Below, piece by piece: positions 19,302 through 27,956 of a stretch of DNA of 42,807 nt; position 1 is the stretch's first letter, and each line of letters begins with the position of its first letter. The DNA is from a virus. The notes under the pieces were generated by a model that did no database searches, had not been told where the DNA came from, and saw nothing but the letters and a program-made list of their open reading frames with translations. Made by a program: the position numbers and the translations under genes. The stretch is taken from IMG/VR virus record IMGVR_UViG_3300025151_000085, positions 1 through 42,807 of that record; one strand, given 5' to 3'.

Positions 19302-19330
19302 AATATATAAGAGAAGTTGTTATTTTACAA
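19302..19330 (-). promoter_or_regulatory. Candidate sigma70 promoter
   Basis: Minus-strand TTGTAA (19325-19330), 17-base spacer, TATATT (19302-19307), followed by an AAGGAG site and the ribbon-helix-helix gene. The polymerase terminator lies directly upstream. Confidence 0.6.
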
Positions 19331-19332
19331 GC

Positions 19333-19358
19333 AAAAAAGGCCCCGCCGAAGCGGGACC
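19333..19358 (-). terminator. Intrinsic terminator after polymerase gene
   Basis: An 8-bp stem (19339-19346 with 19351-19358) with TTCG tetraloop on the minus strand, then TTTTTT. It ends the replication operon. Confidence 0.92.
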
Positions 19359-19377
19359 AGTTCTCTAAGGGAGGATA

Positions 19378-21270
19378 TTACTCTGCTTCACCCCAACTAG
19401 GACCGATCTCAATGTCACATAAGTTGGGTATCTCCAACGGTACAGCATTTTCCATAATTTCTGCAACATCTTTTGCTTCTTCACGATTTTTCACAGACAT
19501 GGCGATCTCATCATGTATTTGCACAAGAGGTATGCGTCCTGTCTTGTAGATGTTTACCATTGCTTTCTTTGTCATGTCCGCGGCAGACGCTTGGATTAGC
19601 CGGTTGAGAGCCTTGTAAGTGTAGGCCCGCTTCAATCTGGTGGTCTCACCGTACTCGCGTATAGCCTCTTGGTATGGCAGAGCCTTGTTCATGGCAAACG
19701 TGTCGGGCTCCCACAAATCAAACCGGCACTTACGTCCCAGTATTGACCGAACGGAGCCGCTACCGTCCTTTTTGTTTAAGTGGTTTTGTACGCCGTTCAT
19801 CAACCCTTTCACAAACGGGACACGATCATGGTACTGCTTAACCAGACCCTTGGCCTCTTCGACATCAATATCTAGCTGGTCAGATAGTTTGTTGACGCCC
19901 ATGCCATACATCATGCCAAGGTTAATTGTCTTCGCTTGTTTGCGCGGGATCTCCGCCATTTCTGCGACCATCGTATGAAAATCCATATTATTATTATGTC
20001 TATAAGCATTGACGAACTCCTCTGCGCCGTTCAGTAACGCGCCTCTTGTTTTGCCAAAAACGTATGCGTAGTGAACCAAGATCCGTGGTTCCTGTTGCGA
20101 GAAATCTATAGCCGCCCACTGGTCACCCTCTTCCGGCAAGAACAGACTGCGTATCATTGGCCCCATCTCAGGGTCACGCGCCGGTATTTGCTGTAGGTTT
20201 GGGTTTGACATGGATATGCGCCCCGAAACGGTCCCACCGTCGTCAGAACGGATCTGATTGATGTGACTATGTATGCGGCCATCAGAGCGGCAGTGCTTCA
20301 TTATGGTATTGATGAACGTGCCGCTAGTCTTGTTCAGGTTACGGGCTTGCACGATCAGCCGTGCCAACTCGTGGTCATGGTCAGTGAGAAACGATTTGGT
20401 AAATGACGGGGCGTTTTTTTCTGTCTTTGGGTACGGTATACCCAGCGCGTCAAATGCTTTGGCTATGGACGCGGCGGCCCACAACTCCACGTCCATACCG
20501 GCTACACGTTTGATTTGAGCAAGCACATCCTTTTCTTTGCTTAGAAGCGTGTTCCGCGTTTTCTCGACCCTGTCCTGATCTACCCGCACCCCTCGCCATG
20601 TCATGTCGATCAGGCAGGGCAACAGGTCAAGCTCTAGGTTTGCGATTGGCCAGAGCTCCTCTTTTGTAAGCTGGGTGGACAGATAGTTCCAAAGATCCAA
20701 GGTGATCTCTGCGTCGTTCTGGGCGTATGGCCCCACATACATGGCTGGCATCTTCCACATCTCAGCCTTGGGGTCCAAGCCAAACTCGCGGGCCGCTTCT
20801 TGCAGAGTCTTTTCAGTCTTTATCTTACCCAGAAGATCGTAAGAGAGTGAGTTGAGGCTGTAACTGAACCGGTTCTCATCCAGCAGTGCGGCCACCAGCA
20901 TGGTGTCGATTATGCGCCCGTTGATGGTAAAACCCATACGGCGTATCCAGCCCGCATCATACTGAGCATTGTGCATGATCTTGTCGGCGGGACACTCAAA
21001 TACCTTCTTCAGCCACTTGTTGACTATGCGCTCATCCAGATTGCCGCCACCCAGATGCCGGATGGGTATGTATCCAGCCCAGTCCGCGACGGCTATGGCA
21101 TAGCCTACCACCTCACCGTCACCGGTAGGCCAACCGGGCCCGTTGGACTTGAGGTTTGGGTCCTTTGTCTCGACGTCGATGGCTATTTGTTTAGCATCGA
21201 AGATGTCAGGTAGCTCTGCTGGTGGAACCCATTCACTCTTGGGCCCGAACATTGTCATTTGTAAGGCCAT
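19378..21270 (-). CDS. polA: DNA polymerase I (family A) with 3'-5' exonuclease
   Basis: A 630-residue replicative polymerase. The N-terminal DEDDy exonuclease shows IAIDVET (Asp32, Glu34), HNAQYD (Asp105) and YAQND (Tyr182, Asp186). The polymerase domain shows motif A IDFSQQEPR (Asp389), motif B RKQAKTINLGMMYG (Arg443, Lys447, Leu451, Tyr455) and motif C HDE (586-588). There is no 5'-3' exonuclease domain, as is usual for phages. Leu451 is at the place of Phe762 in E. coli Pol I, a substitution that affects nucleotide choice and speed and is reported as common in marine viruses. It is the last gene of the replication operon and ends in a strong terminator. Confidence 0.96.
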   Translation of the reverse strand: MALQMTMFGPKSEWVPPAELPDIFDAKQIAIDVETKDPNLKSNGPGWPTGDGEVVGYAIAVADWAGYIPIRHLGGGNLDERIVNKWLKKVFECPADKIMHNAQYDAGWIRRMGFTINGRIIDTMLVAALLDENRFSYSLNSLSYDLLGKIKTEKTLQEAAREFGLDPKAEMWKMPAMYVGPYAQNDAEITLDLWNYLSTQLTKEELWPIANLELDLLPCLIDMTWRGVRVDQDRVEKTRNTLLSKEKDVLAQIKRVAGMDVELWAAASIAKAFDALGIPYPKTEKNAPSFTKSFLTDHDHELARLIVQARNLNKTSGTFINTIMKHCRSDGRIHSHINQIRSDDGGTVSGRISMSNPNLQQIPARDPEMGPMIRSLFLPEEGDQWAAIDFSQQEPRILVHYAYVFGKTRGALLNGAEEFVNAYRHNNNMDFHTMVAEMAEIPRKQAKTINLGMMYGMGVNKLSDQLDIDVEEAKGLVKQYHDRVPFVKGLMNGVQNHLNKKDGSGSVRSILGRKCRFDLWEPDTFAMNKALPYQEAIREYGETTRLKRAYTYKALNRLIQASAADMTKKAMVNIYKTGRIPLVQIHDEIAMSVKNREEAKDVAEIMENAVPLEIPNLCDIEIGPSWGEAE

Positions 21271-21271
21271 G

Positions 21272-21397
21272 CTACGATTGCCTATACACAGTGACCATTT
21301 CGGTTCCGCGTTCCAAAACTTTCCAACCGTCTTTCAGGTAAGAGTCTAATTGTTCAATACGGATAAACCGAATGAGCTTTTCTGTTTTTTTAATCAC
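21272..21397 (-). CDS. 41-residue hypothetical protein
   Basis: GTG at 21395-21397 with GAGGA upstream, TAG at 21272-21274, one base before the polymerase ATG. The product (RFIRIEQLDSYLKDGWKVLE and on) has a KDGWKVL motif seen in several small phage proteins. It overlaps the DUF6378-like gene by 8 bases and fills the gap exactly. Start is non-ATG, so the gene call is moderate. Confidence 0.5.
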   Translation of the reverse strand: MIKKTEKLIRFIRIEQLDSYLKDGWKVLERGTEMVTVYRQS

Positions 21398-21653
21398 TCG
21401 TTTCCTCGCCACCTAACGCTCCATATCCACAAATGTCCACCCAACTGTCCTCATGGTCCGGTGTTACTACCAGACGAGCCAGCTTAACAGCAACCATACA
21501 TTGGTAAACCTGTTGAATAGTAACAGGTTTATCTAGCAGAACAGACCACATCTGTGCAATACGAGCGTGGTTTTCATGCGCGTCACCATATTCTTTGGCC
21601 CGTGGTCCATTGACTAGGCTCTCTGCCTTATTGAGTATCTCTTTACGGTTCAT
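21390..21653 (-). CDS. DUF6378-like phage protein
   Basis: An 87-residue helical protein. Blocks in order: ILNKAESLVNGPRAKEYGD, then NHARIAQMWSVLL, then VAVKLARL, then SWVDICGYGAL. This matches the DUF6378 family of phage proteins, usually found in replication or nucleotide modules and resembling MazG-like all-helical folds by eye; the function is not established. It overlaps the helicase stop by 4 bases. Confidence 0.8.
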   Translation of the reverse strand: MNRKEILNKAESLVNGPRAKEYGDAHENHARIAQMWSVLLDKPVTIQQVYQCMVAVKLARLVVTPDHEDSWVDICGYGALGGEETSD

Positions 21654-23197
21654 ATCTGATAGCTCCTAGTGGCATCGTCAGGCTCAACTAAGTATAGGTT
21701 CTGCTTGGTCCGCGTGATGCCGACATAGAACACACGGTGCAAATCGTCAGGCGCGAGTTCCGCGGCCTTTGATGCGGCTGGTGATATCTCCGTAAACAGA
21801 ACCACGTTGTCAGCCTCACCGCCCTTAGATCCGTGGATCGTGGACAGATTGATGCGAGGCTCTGCATTGAACTTTTCACCACGACGTAACAACGCGGTGA
21901 TATAGGCACGGTCTGCGCTAGGCAACTTGTCCATCGCTGTATGCCAGATCATATCTCGTATGGATGTAATCAGATCCACGCCTTCTATGAGTCCGTGGTG
22001 CGCGATCAGTTCATCCAGCGTCACCATGTCGTCATCGTCGAGTGCCGGTAATTTTTTAAATCCGCGCTTGACTCTGTCGTTGACGGACATATAACTGTAA
22101 ATGGTTCGTGCGGTCTTGCCCGTCACCTGTTTACCTTTTCTCAACTGTTCCCAGCCATTCACAGCGTCGCTCAGATTTTCTGAGATTGAACGTCGGCCCC
22201 GATAGTTGAAAAGATAGCCCCGACTCCGTAGGTCTGCGGTTATATCCGACAGGAAGTATGCGGCTTGTGCCAGCACGAGCCACGAACCCTCAGAAAAATC
22301 AATCATCTCAGCGCGGGCAATGTGTTCTACATTGCCCCTGTCTTCGCGGGGCAGATACTTTTTGGGCACACGGCGTTTGATGCGACGGACCACACGCTCT
22401 GCCATAGGATGCACAGTGGCCGGTACGCGGTAGGATTGCTCCAATACCTCGTAGCCACCGTTGAGGTTTATAAAATGCTCAACGTCTGCACCGGCCCAAC
22501 GGTATATGGCTTGGTCATCATCACCGGCAGCATAGATCCGCTCAGAGTGTTGCTCTAATACATGAGCCACGTCCCATTGCAGGGGCGACAGATCTTGCGC
22601 CTCGTCAACGAAAGTGACAGCAAGGCGGGGGCAAAACTGTGCACTCTCGTTGACAAAGACCTCTAACATATCTGTGAAGTCGAAAAGCTGGTATCTGTTT
22701 TTGTATTCCTGTAGCGCGGTGGCCACATACTTTACCGTGTTCCAGCTTTCGCCTATCTCGCTTTCGTCATACTGCTGACGCAGATCTATCTTACGCAGAC
22801 GCGCTAAGTTCATCAGGTTGACGATTGGGCTACTGCTTTTATTGAGATCAAAAGCATCTTCGCCAGATAGGCTAGAGCCCTCTACGTCTAAATTAAAACC
22901 CAGTGCAATCCCCACCTCTTTGTAATGTTCTGGTTGCATGACCTGTTCTTGCCGTATGCCAGATAGGCGTAGGGCAAAGCTATGCAGTGTTCTGAACCAA
23001 GGCAGTTGCGATTTGTCCAGATGAAACCGTGCACAGGCCCGCTCGACGGCTTCATTTGCGGCTTGCCGCGTGAACGCAAAGTAACCTATGTGCGTGGGGT
23101 CAACACCGCTCGACAAAGCCTCATCTACTTTGTTTAAAAGCGCGGTGGTCTTGCCGGTTCCGGGCGGTCCGTAGATGCGGAATATCTTAGTATCCAT
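21650..23197 (-). CDS. UvrD/Rep-type superfamily 1 DNA helicase
   Basis: A 515-residue 3'-5' helicase. Motif I is GPPGTGKT (10-17), motif II VDEAQD, motif III GDDDQAIYRWAG, motif V INLSTIHGSKGGEADNVV and motif VI RVFYVGITRTKQNLYLV. It is shorter than cellular UvrD (about 720 residues), as phage versions often are. It probably unwinds DNA ahead of the polymerase or repairs forks. The start codon overlaps the gene before it by 11 bases. Confidence 0.93.
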   Translation of the reverse strand: MDTKIFRIYGPPGTGKTTALLNKVDEALSSGVDPTHIGYFAFTRQAANEAVERACARFHLDKSQLPWFRTLHSFALRLSGIRQEQVMQPEHYKEVGIALGFNLDVEGSSLSGEDAFDLNKSSSPIVNLMNLARLRKIDLRQQYDESEIGESWNTVKYVATALQEYKNRYQLFDFTDMLEVFVNESAQFCPRLAVTFVDEAQDLSPLQWDVAHVLEQHSERIYAAGDDDQAIYRWAGADVEHFINLNGGYEVLEQSYRVPATVHPMAERVVRRIKRRVPKKYLPREDRGNVEHIARAEMIDFSEGSWLVLAQAAYFLSDITADLRSRGYLFNYRGRRSISENLSDAVNGWEQLRKGKQVTGKTARTIYSYMSVNDRVKRGFKKLPALDDDDMVTLDELIAHHGLIEGVDLITSIRDMIWHTAMDKLPSADRAYITALLRRGEKFNAEPRINLSTIHGSKGGEADNVVLFTEISPAASKAAELAPDDLHRVFYVGITRTKQNLYLVEPDDATRSYQI

Positions 23198-23438
23198 GCT
23201 CTTCGTCCGTCAGATCTTGTATGTCCTGCATCATGTGCACAAACACAGGAGTTTGTTCACCCACCCATGATCCCAATACGTTAACAAAGAAAAAGTCTAT
23301 AGCCTCGTCGTGACTCATGCCGTCACGCTCACAAAGTATGGCTATGCACTTATGGTAATCGTATGCCACCAACGGCTCCTGACCAAACCGGTGACACACA
23401 CCAATAAACGCTTTATCAAATCCATCTGCTTTCAACAT
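23187..23438 (-). CDS. Small conserved phage replication-module protein
   Basis: An 83-residue acidic protein. The order GFDKAFIGVCHRFG, YDYHKCI, MSHDEAIDFFFVNVLG and WVGEQTPVF is conserved in many phages, always as a short gene of unknown function near replication genes. It starts on a TAATG junction with the primase stop and overlaps the helicase start by 11 bases. Confidence 0.75.
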   Translation of the reverse strand: MLKADGFDKAFIGVCHRFGQEPLVAYDYHKCIAILCERDGMSHDEAIDFFFVNVLGSWVGEQTPVFVHMMQDIQDLTDEEHGY

Positions 23439-24976
23439 TAGAACGGGGCCTCCTCTTCCCTACCAAAGTCTGGCGTTTTGAGGTCTAGCTCAACGGACTC
23501 GTATGCAGGTATTTTCCATACCCTCACTGGCCTCCCTTTAATTCTGAGGAGCATACTTTCCCCTCCCAGATCACGAAGCCGTTGAGCTATCTTGTAAGGC
23601 TTGTATTCAAAAAACTTGTTACGTTTTAAGAAAGCCTCAAAATCTTTTAGTCTAAAATAAGTGACGTTAGTTTCATCATCAGTCCACGGACGTTTTAAAA
23701 GTATTTCTTCTTTATCTTTGGCCTTTTGTAAGTGAGCGCAGAACTCTTCTAAGTAATCATAGAACTGACCGCTTGTGCTAGCATCCTCTGCCACGTCAAT
23801 AATCGCGCTCTCGTTTGCGGCCATCTCCCGCATCAACCCGCCTATGCGTCCTTCCCACACCTGCTTACTGACAGAGCGTGGCATGAAGTTAAGTTGCTCC
23901 ATGCAGGCTTTCTGAAATGTCGTTTGACTCATAAGCCCTTCGGTGTCCAGTTCAACAGGTTCGCCGTTTACATCCAGAAACCACACTGGTGGGTTGGAGT
24001 TGTACTTTCGTAGATTAGCTATGGCGGCACCCTGTATAGCCGCACCTATGCCGTGTTTGCGTGTCTGACATAGCTCTTTATTACAGTGCGCGTTGATGGG
24101 CGCATCGCTACACCGGTAGGCGTAGTCCTTTTTCTCAAGCTGTTTAGCCACAATGTTGACCTCGTTAAGAGGCAGAGGCGGCTCCAGATACTGCATATTG
24201 TAGTTTAGTATCTCAGACTCCCAGCTATCGGGGTAAGCTTTGCGTAGATATACACCTATGTTAAACAATCCGTTGTTGCGTCCACCCTCAGATATTTTGT
24301 TTTTAATCAAAAACTGTAAGCACGGTGGCCCGTCATTCATGTTTGACGTTTCGGGGTCTTCCGTGATCTGGAGCTTAATTACCTGTTCAGGTGTCTGCTT
24401 ATGCGTTTCGTAAAGCTCAAAGAACTCTTCAAGCGTAGCAGATGTGCCGTCATCCTTTATTGCATAGCGTAACCCATCTTCTGCATCATAATACGGTAGG
24501 TTCAGAAAGTTACCTACGTCGTCGCGGTCAAGATGCAACTTAACCTGTTTTGGAAAGATTTCACTGCCGCCGTACCCCAAAGCGGCTGAAACCTGTTGCA
24601 GTGTTGACTGCATATCTTTTGCGTCTACCCATTCTGTTGCGAACAGGAAGCAGTGTGCGCCGCCAGACTTGGAGCGGCACACCACAAGAGGTAATTTAAG
24701 CTTACGGATCTTCTCAACGAGTACTTTGTGATCTAACGGGTATTGGTCTACGTCAACACAACCCCAGACACACTTATTGTCCTCATTGATCGGTATAATA
24801 CCAATACCACGACCCTTGCCAGCCAGATGCCCTTCCCACAGTTCCTTGGTCCGTGGTTCGCGCACTATGGCGGCCCGTCCGGTATTCTTACCGTTAGCTT
24901 GCTGTTTCTCTACTTTGTATGTGCCATACGCAAGACGCAGGCCATCAAAGATGGATGAAAACTTATCTACTGACAT
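23438..24976 (-). CDS. Archaeo-eukaryotic-type primase (PrimPol/TOTE-like)
   Basis: A 512-residue primase. I use the ATG at 24976, with GGGGA upstream; a longer TTG start lacks support. The catalytic AEP core shows CVDVD (Asp75, Asp77) and, about 30 residues later, CRSKSGGAH (His108), the metal and nucleotide-binding motifs of AEP primases of the TOTE type. A downstream GGRNNGLFNIGVYLRK segment resembles the PriCT helical domain, and a Cys cluster (CSDAPINAHC...C) may bind zinc. The C-terminal third has no recognised helicase motifs, so unwinding falls to the separate UvrD- and SNF2-like proteins. Confidence 0.88.
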   Translation of the reverse strand: MSVDKFSSIFDGLRLAYGTYKVEKQQANGKNTGRAAIVREPRTKELWEGHLAGKGRGIGIIPINEDNKCVWGCVDVDQYPLDHKVLVEKIRKLKLPLVVCRSKSGGAHCFLFATEWVDAKDMQSTLQQVSAALGYGGSEIFPKQVKLHLDRDDVGNFLNLPYYDAEDGLRYAIKDDGTSATLEEFFELYETHKQTPEQVIKLQITEDPETSNMNDGPPCLQFLIKNKISEGGRNNGLFNIGVYLRKAYPDSWESEILNYNMQYLEPPLPLNEVNIVAKQLEKKDYAYRCSDAPINAHCNKELCQTRKHGIGAAIQGAAIANLRKYNSNPPVWFLDVNGEPVELDTEGLMSQTTFQKACMEQLNFMPRSVSKQVWEGRIGGLMREMAANESAIIDVAEDASTSGQFYDYLEEFCAHLQKAKDKEEILLKRPWTDDETNVTYFRLKDFEAFLKRNKFFEYKPYKIAQRLRDLGGESMLLRIKGRPVRVWKIPAYESVELDLKTPDFGREEEAPF

Positions 24977-25044
24977 GTACGTTCCCCGCAAAAAAGATGA
25001 GGCGGCAAGGGCGTAGCAGCCAACACCCTTACCACCCCAACTGT

Positions 25045-25836
25045 TTAGAACGGTACGTCGTCGTTCAGATTGTTATCGGAGACACTATCGTCCTGATGCT
25101 TTACCACCACATCACCAGCAGTGATGCTCGTAGCAAAGTCCTTACCACGTTGGTAGATAGCTCTATCTTCGACAGGACCCACACGACTCATCTCCCAGCC
25201 ATGCCAACTACCCTTACTATTCTCCTCAGATATAGTCTTGAGATGATAGATGTGGCTAAAGCGCGGCGGCGTAAATGGGCCGTTTTTGCCCTGCATGGTG
25301 AGCGAAGAGATCATGCTGTTCCACTTACGAGACTTTTTAAGCTGAGTGGACTTCATTGCAATCAACGCAGTTTCCGCAGAACCGTCGTCGTGTAGCACAA
25401 TAACAAAGTGCTGATGGGTCTCTTCAATATACTGACCAGACCCGTCCTGAACATATTCTTTGTTATCTTCAGCAGACCGCTCCGTTTTGGGCATGGACTC
25501 GCCCGGAGAATAAATAGCAACAGGAGCACCCGTTCCTTCGCCTCTGGGGGCCCATTGAATGAACCGACGCTGGTATGCTACCGGAATGACCTTGATACCG
25601 TCCTTGCCCTTGTATACGGCCCCTGAGACGGTGTTGTAGATGTCACCCTTACGGGCATCCTCCAAATCATCAAGTTCTTTGCTTACGCCTGACAATATCT
25701 TGAGAAAAGGTAACGCAAGATCGTCTTGGCTCATATTCTCCAAGCCTACTCCGGCATCAGCTTCAAACATAGAGGGATCAAACTGAATAATCTCAGCCGT
25801 TTCCTTCTCAACTACATCATTTTTCTTTTCAGCCAT
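25045..25836 (-). CDS. ssDNA-binding-like protein with acidic tip
   Basis: A 263-residue protein. Start set at the ATG at 25836 (MAEKKND) with GAGGAAA upstream; a longer frame to 26076 is a shadow of the neighbouring gene. The protein is beta-rich, with blocks FLKILSGVS, GDIYNTVSG, VIPVAYQRRFIQW and a conserved KKSRKWNSMIS. It ends with NNLNDDVPF, like the acidic DDDIPF tip that bacterial SSB uses to recruit partners. Similar proteins in marine phages are often listed as single-strand DNA-binding proteins. Between the primase and another replication gene, this role fits well. Confidence 0.75.
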   Translation of the reverse strand: MAEKKNDVVEKETAEIIQFDPSMFEADAGVGLENMSQDDLALPFLKILSGVSKELDDLEDARKGDIYNTVSGAVYKGKDGIKVIPVAYQRRFIQWAPRGEGTGAPVAIYSPGESMPKTERSAEDNKEYVQDGSGQYIEETHQHFVIVLHDDGSAETALIAMKSTQLKKSRKWNSMISSLTMQGKNGPFTPPRFSHIYHLKTISEENSKGSWHGWEMSRVGPVEDRAIYQRGKDFATSITAGDVVVKHQDDSVSDNNLNDDVPF

Positions 25837-25837
25837 T

Positions 25838-26416
25838 TTACTTTCCTCTCTTAATAATTGCGCGTTGCCCGACGTAGGCTCCGAATAGCTCCATTGGGAA
25901 GTCGTCACCATTCTCAACACGTTCGCGGACAAAGGCACGAAGCGTCTGTGAATGGATGTCCGTCTTTTGTTCCGGCGCGTAGCCCTCTTTTTCCGCAACG
26001 GCTTTGAACGCAGACGCTTGGTCATCCTCGCCTCTGCCAAACGAACATGTAATCGTGTTTTTGATGATATCGTCATACCCGTTCTCCCGTAACCAATCGA
26101 ATGCTTTTGGTTTATTGTCGATTAAAATTGATGCACCGTAGGTGGGTTTGACAGTAACCTCAGATCCATCATCCAGTTTCATGGCTGTTAGGCCGATCTC
26201 AGCCAGCATAGTCGGCAAGTCCTCATCAGTCATTTTCAACAACGACTTTTTCTCAGCCTTGAGTTTTTCCTCAAGGTCTTTGACCTGCTCTTCCTTGTCC
26301 CTGATTGCTTTAGCCATACCGGCAACCGTTGTTAGGTCACCCTGATCCAGTTTTTCTACTGAATTAGACAGACTGGCTTCAAAGTCTGCCTCCATTTCTG
26401 CAAACAAATCGCTCAT
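25838..26416 (-). CDS. Conserved phage replication-module protein, unknown
   Basis: A 192-residue protein, first gene of the replication operon. Residues about 35-65 form a coiled coil (KEEQVKDLEEKLKAEKKSLL), followed by IPTML-like and KLDDGSEVTVKPTYGASI beta regions, then AFDWLRENGYDDIIKN and IHSQTLRAFVRERVENG. I recall this order from marine podoviruses, always next to the SSB-like gene, but know no function; a replication adaptor is plausible. Its stop lies 1 base from the next ATG. Confidence 0.7.
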   Translation of the reverse strand: MSDLFAEMEADFEASLSNSVEKLDQGDLTTVAGMAKAIRDKEEQVKDLEEKLKAEKKSLLKMTDEDLPTMLAEIGLTAMKLDDGSEVTVKPTYGASILIDNKPKAFDWLRENGYDDIIKNTITCSFGRGEDDQASAFKAVAEKEGYAPEQKTDIHSQTLRAFVRERVENGDDFPMELFGAYVGQRAIIKRGK

Positions 26417-26455
26417 CGCGTTTCTCCGTTCGTTGTTAAAGGCTCCTGTCGGGCC

Positions 26456-26496
26456 TTGACAAATACCTATATAGTCGTATATACCCCCATAGTCAA
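26456..26496. promoter_or_regulatory. Divergent, interleaved sigma70 promoters
   Basis: Plus: TTGACA (26456-26461), 16-base spacer, TATATA (26478-26483), driving the SNF2-like gene. Minus: TTGACT (26491-26496), 17-base spacer, TATATA (26468-26473), driving the replication operon. Each -10 box lies inside the other's spacer, so polymerase cannot occupy both at once. Confidence 0.8.
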
Positions 26497-26504
26497 GGGA
26501 GAAA

Positions 26505-27956
26505 ATGATGCGGGAATATAAATTTAAAACTGAGCCGTTTGACCACCAGCGAAAAGTCTTGGAAGACTCGTGGGCCGAGGAGTTCTACGCGCTGTTTATG
26601 GAGATGGGCACTGGCAAATCCAAGGTAGCTATCGACACTATCGGTATGCTGTATCAGGCCAAAAAAATATGCGCTGCACTTATACTGGCACCAAAAGGCG
26701 TCTATGACAACTGGGTGCAAGGTGAGATACCGGCGCACTTACCGGACGAGATTGAGCGCATGGTGGTGCGGTGGACGCCGTCTACTGCAAAAAAGTTTCA
26801 GGACGAGATGAAAGCGCTGGTGTATGAGCCGTTTGACGGCATGAAGATCTTTGTAATGAACATAGAGGCGCTGTCTACTGCGCGTGGTACGAAGGCCGCG
26901 TATGCCTTTTTATGTAGAAACCCCAGTAACATAATGATTGTGGACGAAAGCACTACTATCAAAAACCGTAAGGCCACACGCACCAAGAACGTGATGATGC
27001 TGGCCAAGGATGCTAGGTACAAGCGCATCCTGACAGGGTCACCGGTCACCAAGTCACCTATGGATTTGTTCAGCCAGTGTATGTTCCTGTCACCGGCTGC
27101 GCTTAACTTCAACAGTTACTTTGCCTTTCAGAACCGGTACGCGATTGTGCAGAAGCGCACTATGGGCACTCGTGCTTTTCAGGAGATCACCGGATATCGC
27201 AGGCTGGACGAACTAAACCAGAAGCTGGACCGGTTTAGTAACCGCACTTTGAAAGAGCATTGTCTAGACTTGCCGGACAAAATGTACATACGACGGGACG
27301 TTGCGCTGACGGACGAGCAGAAGAGCTTGTATACGCAGATGAAGAAGCTGGCTCTGGCCAAGCTGGAGAACGGTGAACTGGCTACAACAGCCAGTGTGCT
27401 GACACAGATCATGCGCCTGCAACAGATATGCTGCGGGCATTTGCAACCGGATGAGGGCGAGATACAGCCGGTGGAAAGTAACAGGCTCAAGGAGTTACTG
27501 GAGATCACAGATGAGCTACAGGGAAAAGCTATCATTTGGGCGTCGTATACATACGACATTCAACAGATAGCTTCGGCCCTGCGCCACCGCTTTGGGCCCG
27601 AAGCGGTGGCAACCTATTATGGCGAAACCCCGCAGGATGAACGTCAGGAAACGGTCAACCGTTTTCAGGACAAAGATAACCCGCTTCGTTTCTTTGTCGG
27701 TCAGCCGCGGACAGGTGGCTACGGGATCACGCTGACCGCGGCTAACACAATGATATATTACTCAAATAGCTATGATTTGGAAATACGGTTGCAGTCTGAG
27801 GACAGGGCGCACCGTATAGGCCAAAGCAATAAAGTGACATATATCGACTTAGTATCGCCGCGCACTATTGACGAAAAGATCTTGAAGACACTACGCAACA
27901 AGATAAACCTTGCCGGTCAGGTGCTTGGAGAACAGGCTAGGGAGTGGCTAGTTTAG
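26505..27956 (+). CDS. SNF2-type superfamily 2 helicase/translocase
   Basis: A 483-residue protein, the largest plus-strand gene. Motif I is MEMGTGKSK (about 33-41), motif II VDEST, motif III ILTGSPVT; the C-terminal half has GKAIIWASY, TYYGETPQDERQETVNRF, GGYGITLTAANTMIYYS and RAHRIGQ. These are the SNF2-family helicase motifs. Phage members translocate on DNA during replication, recombination or repair, or act in anti-host defence. GGGAGA lies before the ATG pair at 26505/26508. Its TAG overlaps the stop of the convergent late gene by 4 bases. Confidence 0.92.
   Translation: MMREYKFKTEPFDHQRKVLEDSWAEEFYALFMEMGTGKSKVAIDTIGMLYQAKKICAALILAPKGVYDNWVQGEIPAHLPDEIERMVVRWTPSTAKKFQDEMKALVYEPFDGMKIFVMNIEALSTARGTKAAYAFLCRNPSNIMIVDESTTIKNRKATRTKNVMMLAKDARYKRILTGSPVTKSPMDLFSQCMFLSPAALNFNSYFAFQNRYAIVQKRTMGTRAFQEITGYRRLDELNQKLDRFSNRTLKEHCLDLPDKMYIRRDVALTDEQKSLYTQMKKLALAKLENGELATTASVLTQIMRLQQICCGHLQPDEGEIQPVESNRLKELLEITDELQGKAIIWASYTYDIQQIASALRHRFGPEAVATYYGETPQDERQETVNRFQDKDNPLRFFVGQPRTGGYGITLTAANTMIYYSNSYDLEIRLQSEDRAHRIGQSNKVTYIDLVSPRTIDEKILKTLRNKINLAGQVLGEQAREWLV

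Noticed and set aside
24919-25395. 158-residue plus frame
   Set aside because: Antisense to the primase and SSB-like genes; no ribosome-binding site and odd composition.
25837-26076. 80-residue upstream extension of the SSB-like protein
   Set aside because: Very basic, low-quality sequence lying over another gene in a different frame; ATG at 25836 has GAGGAAA.
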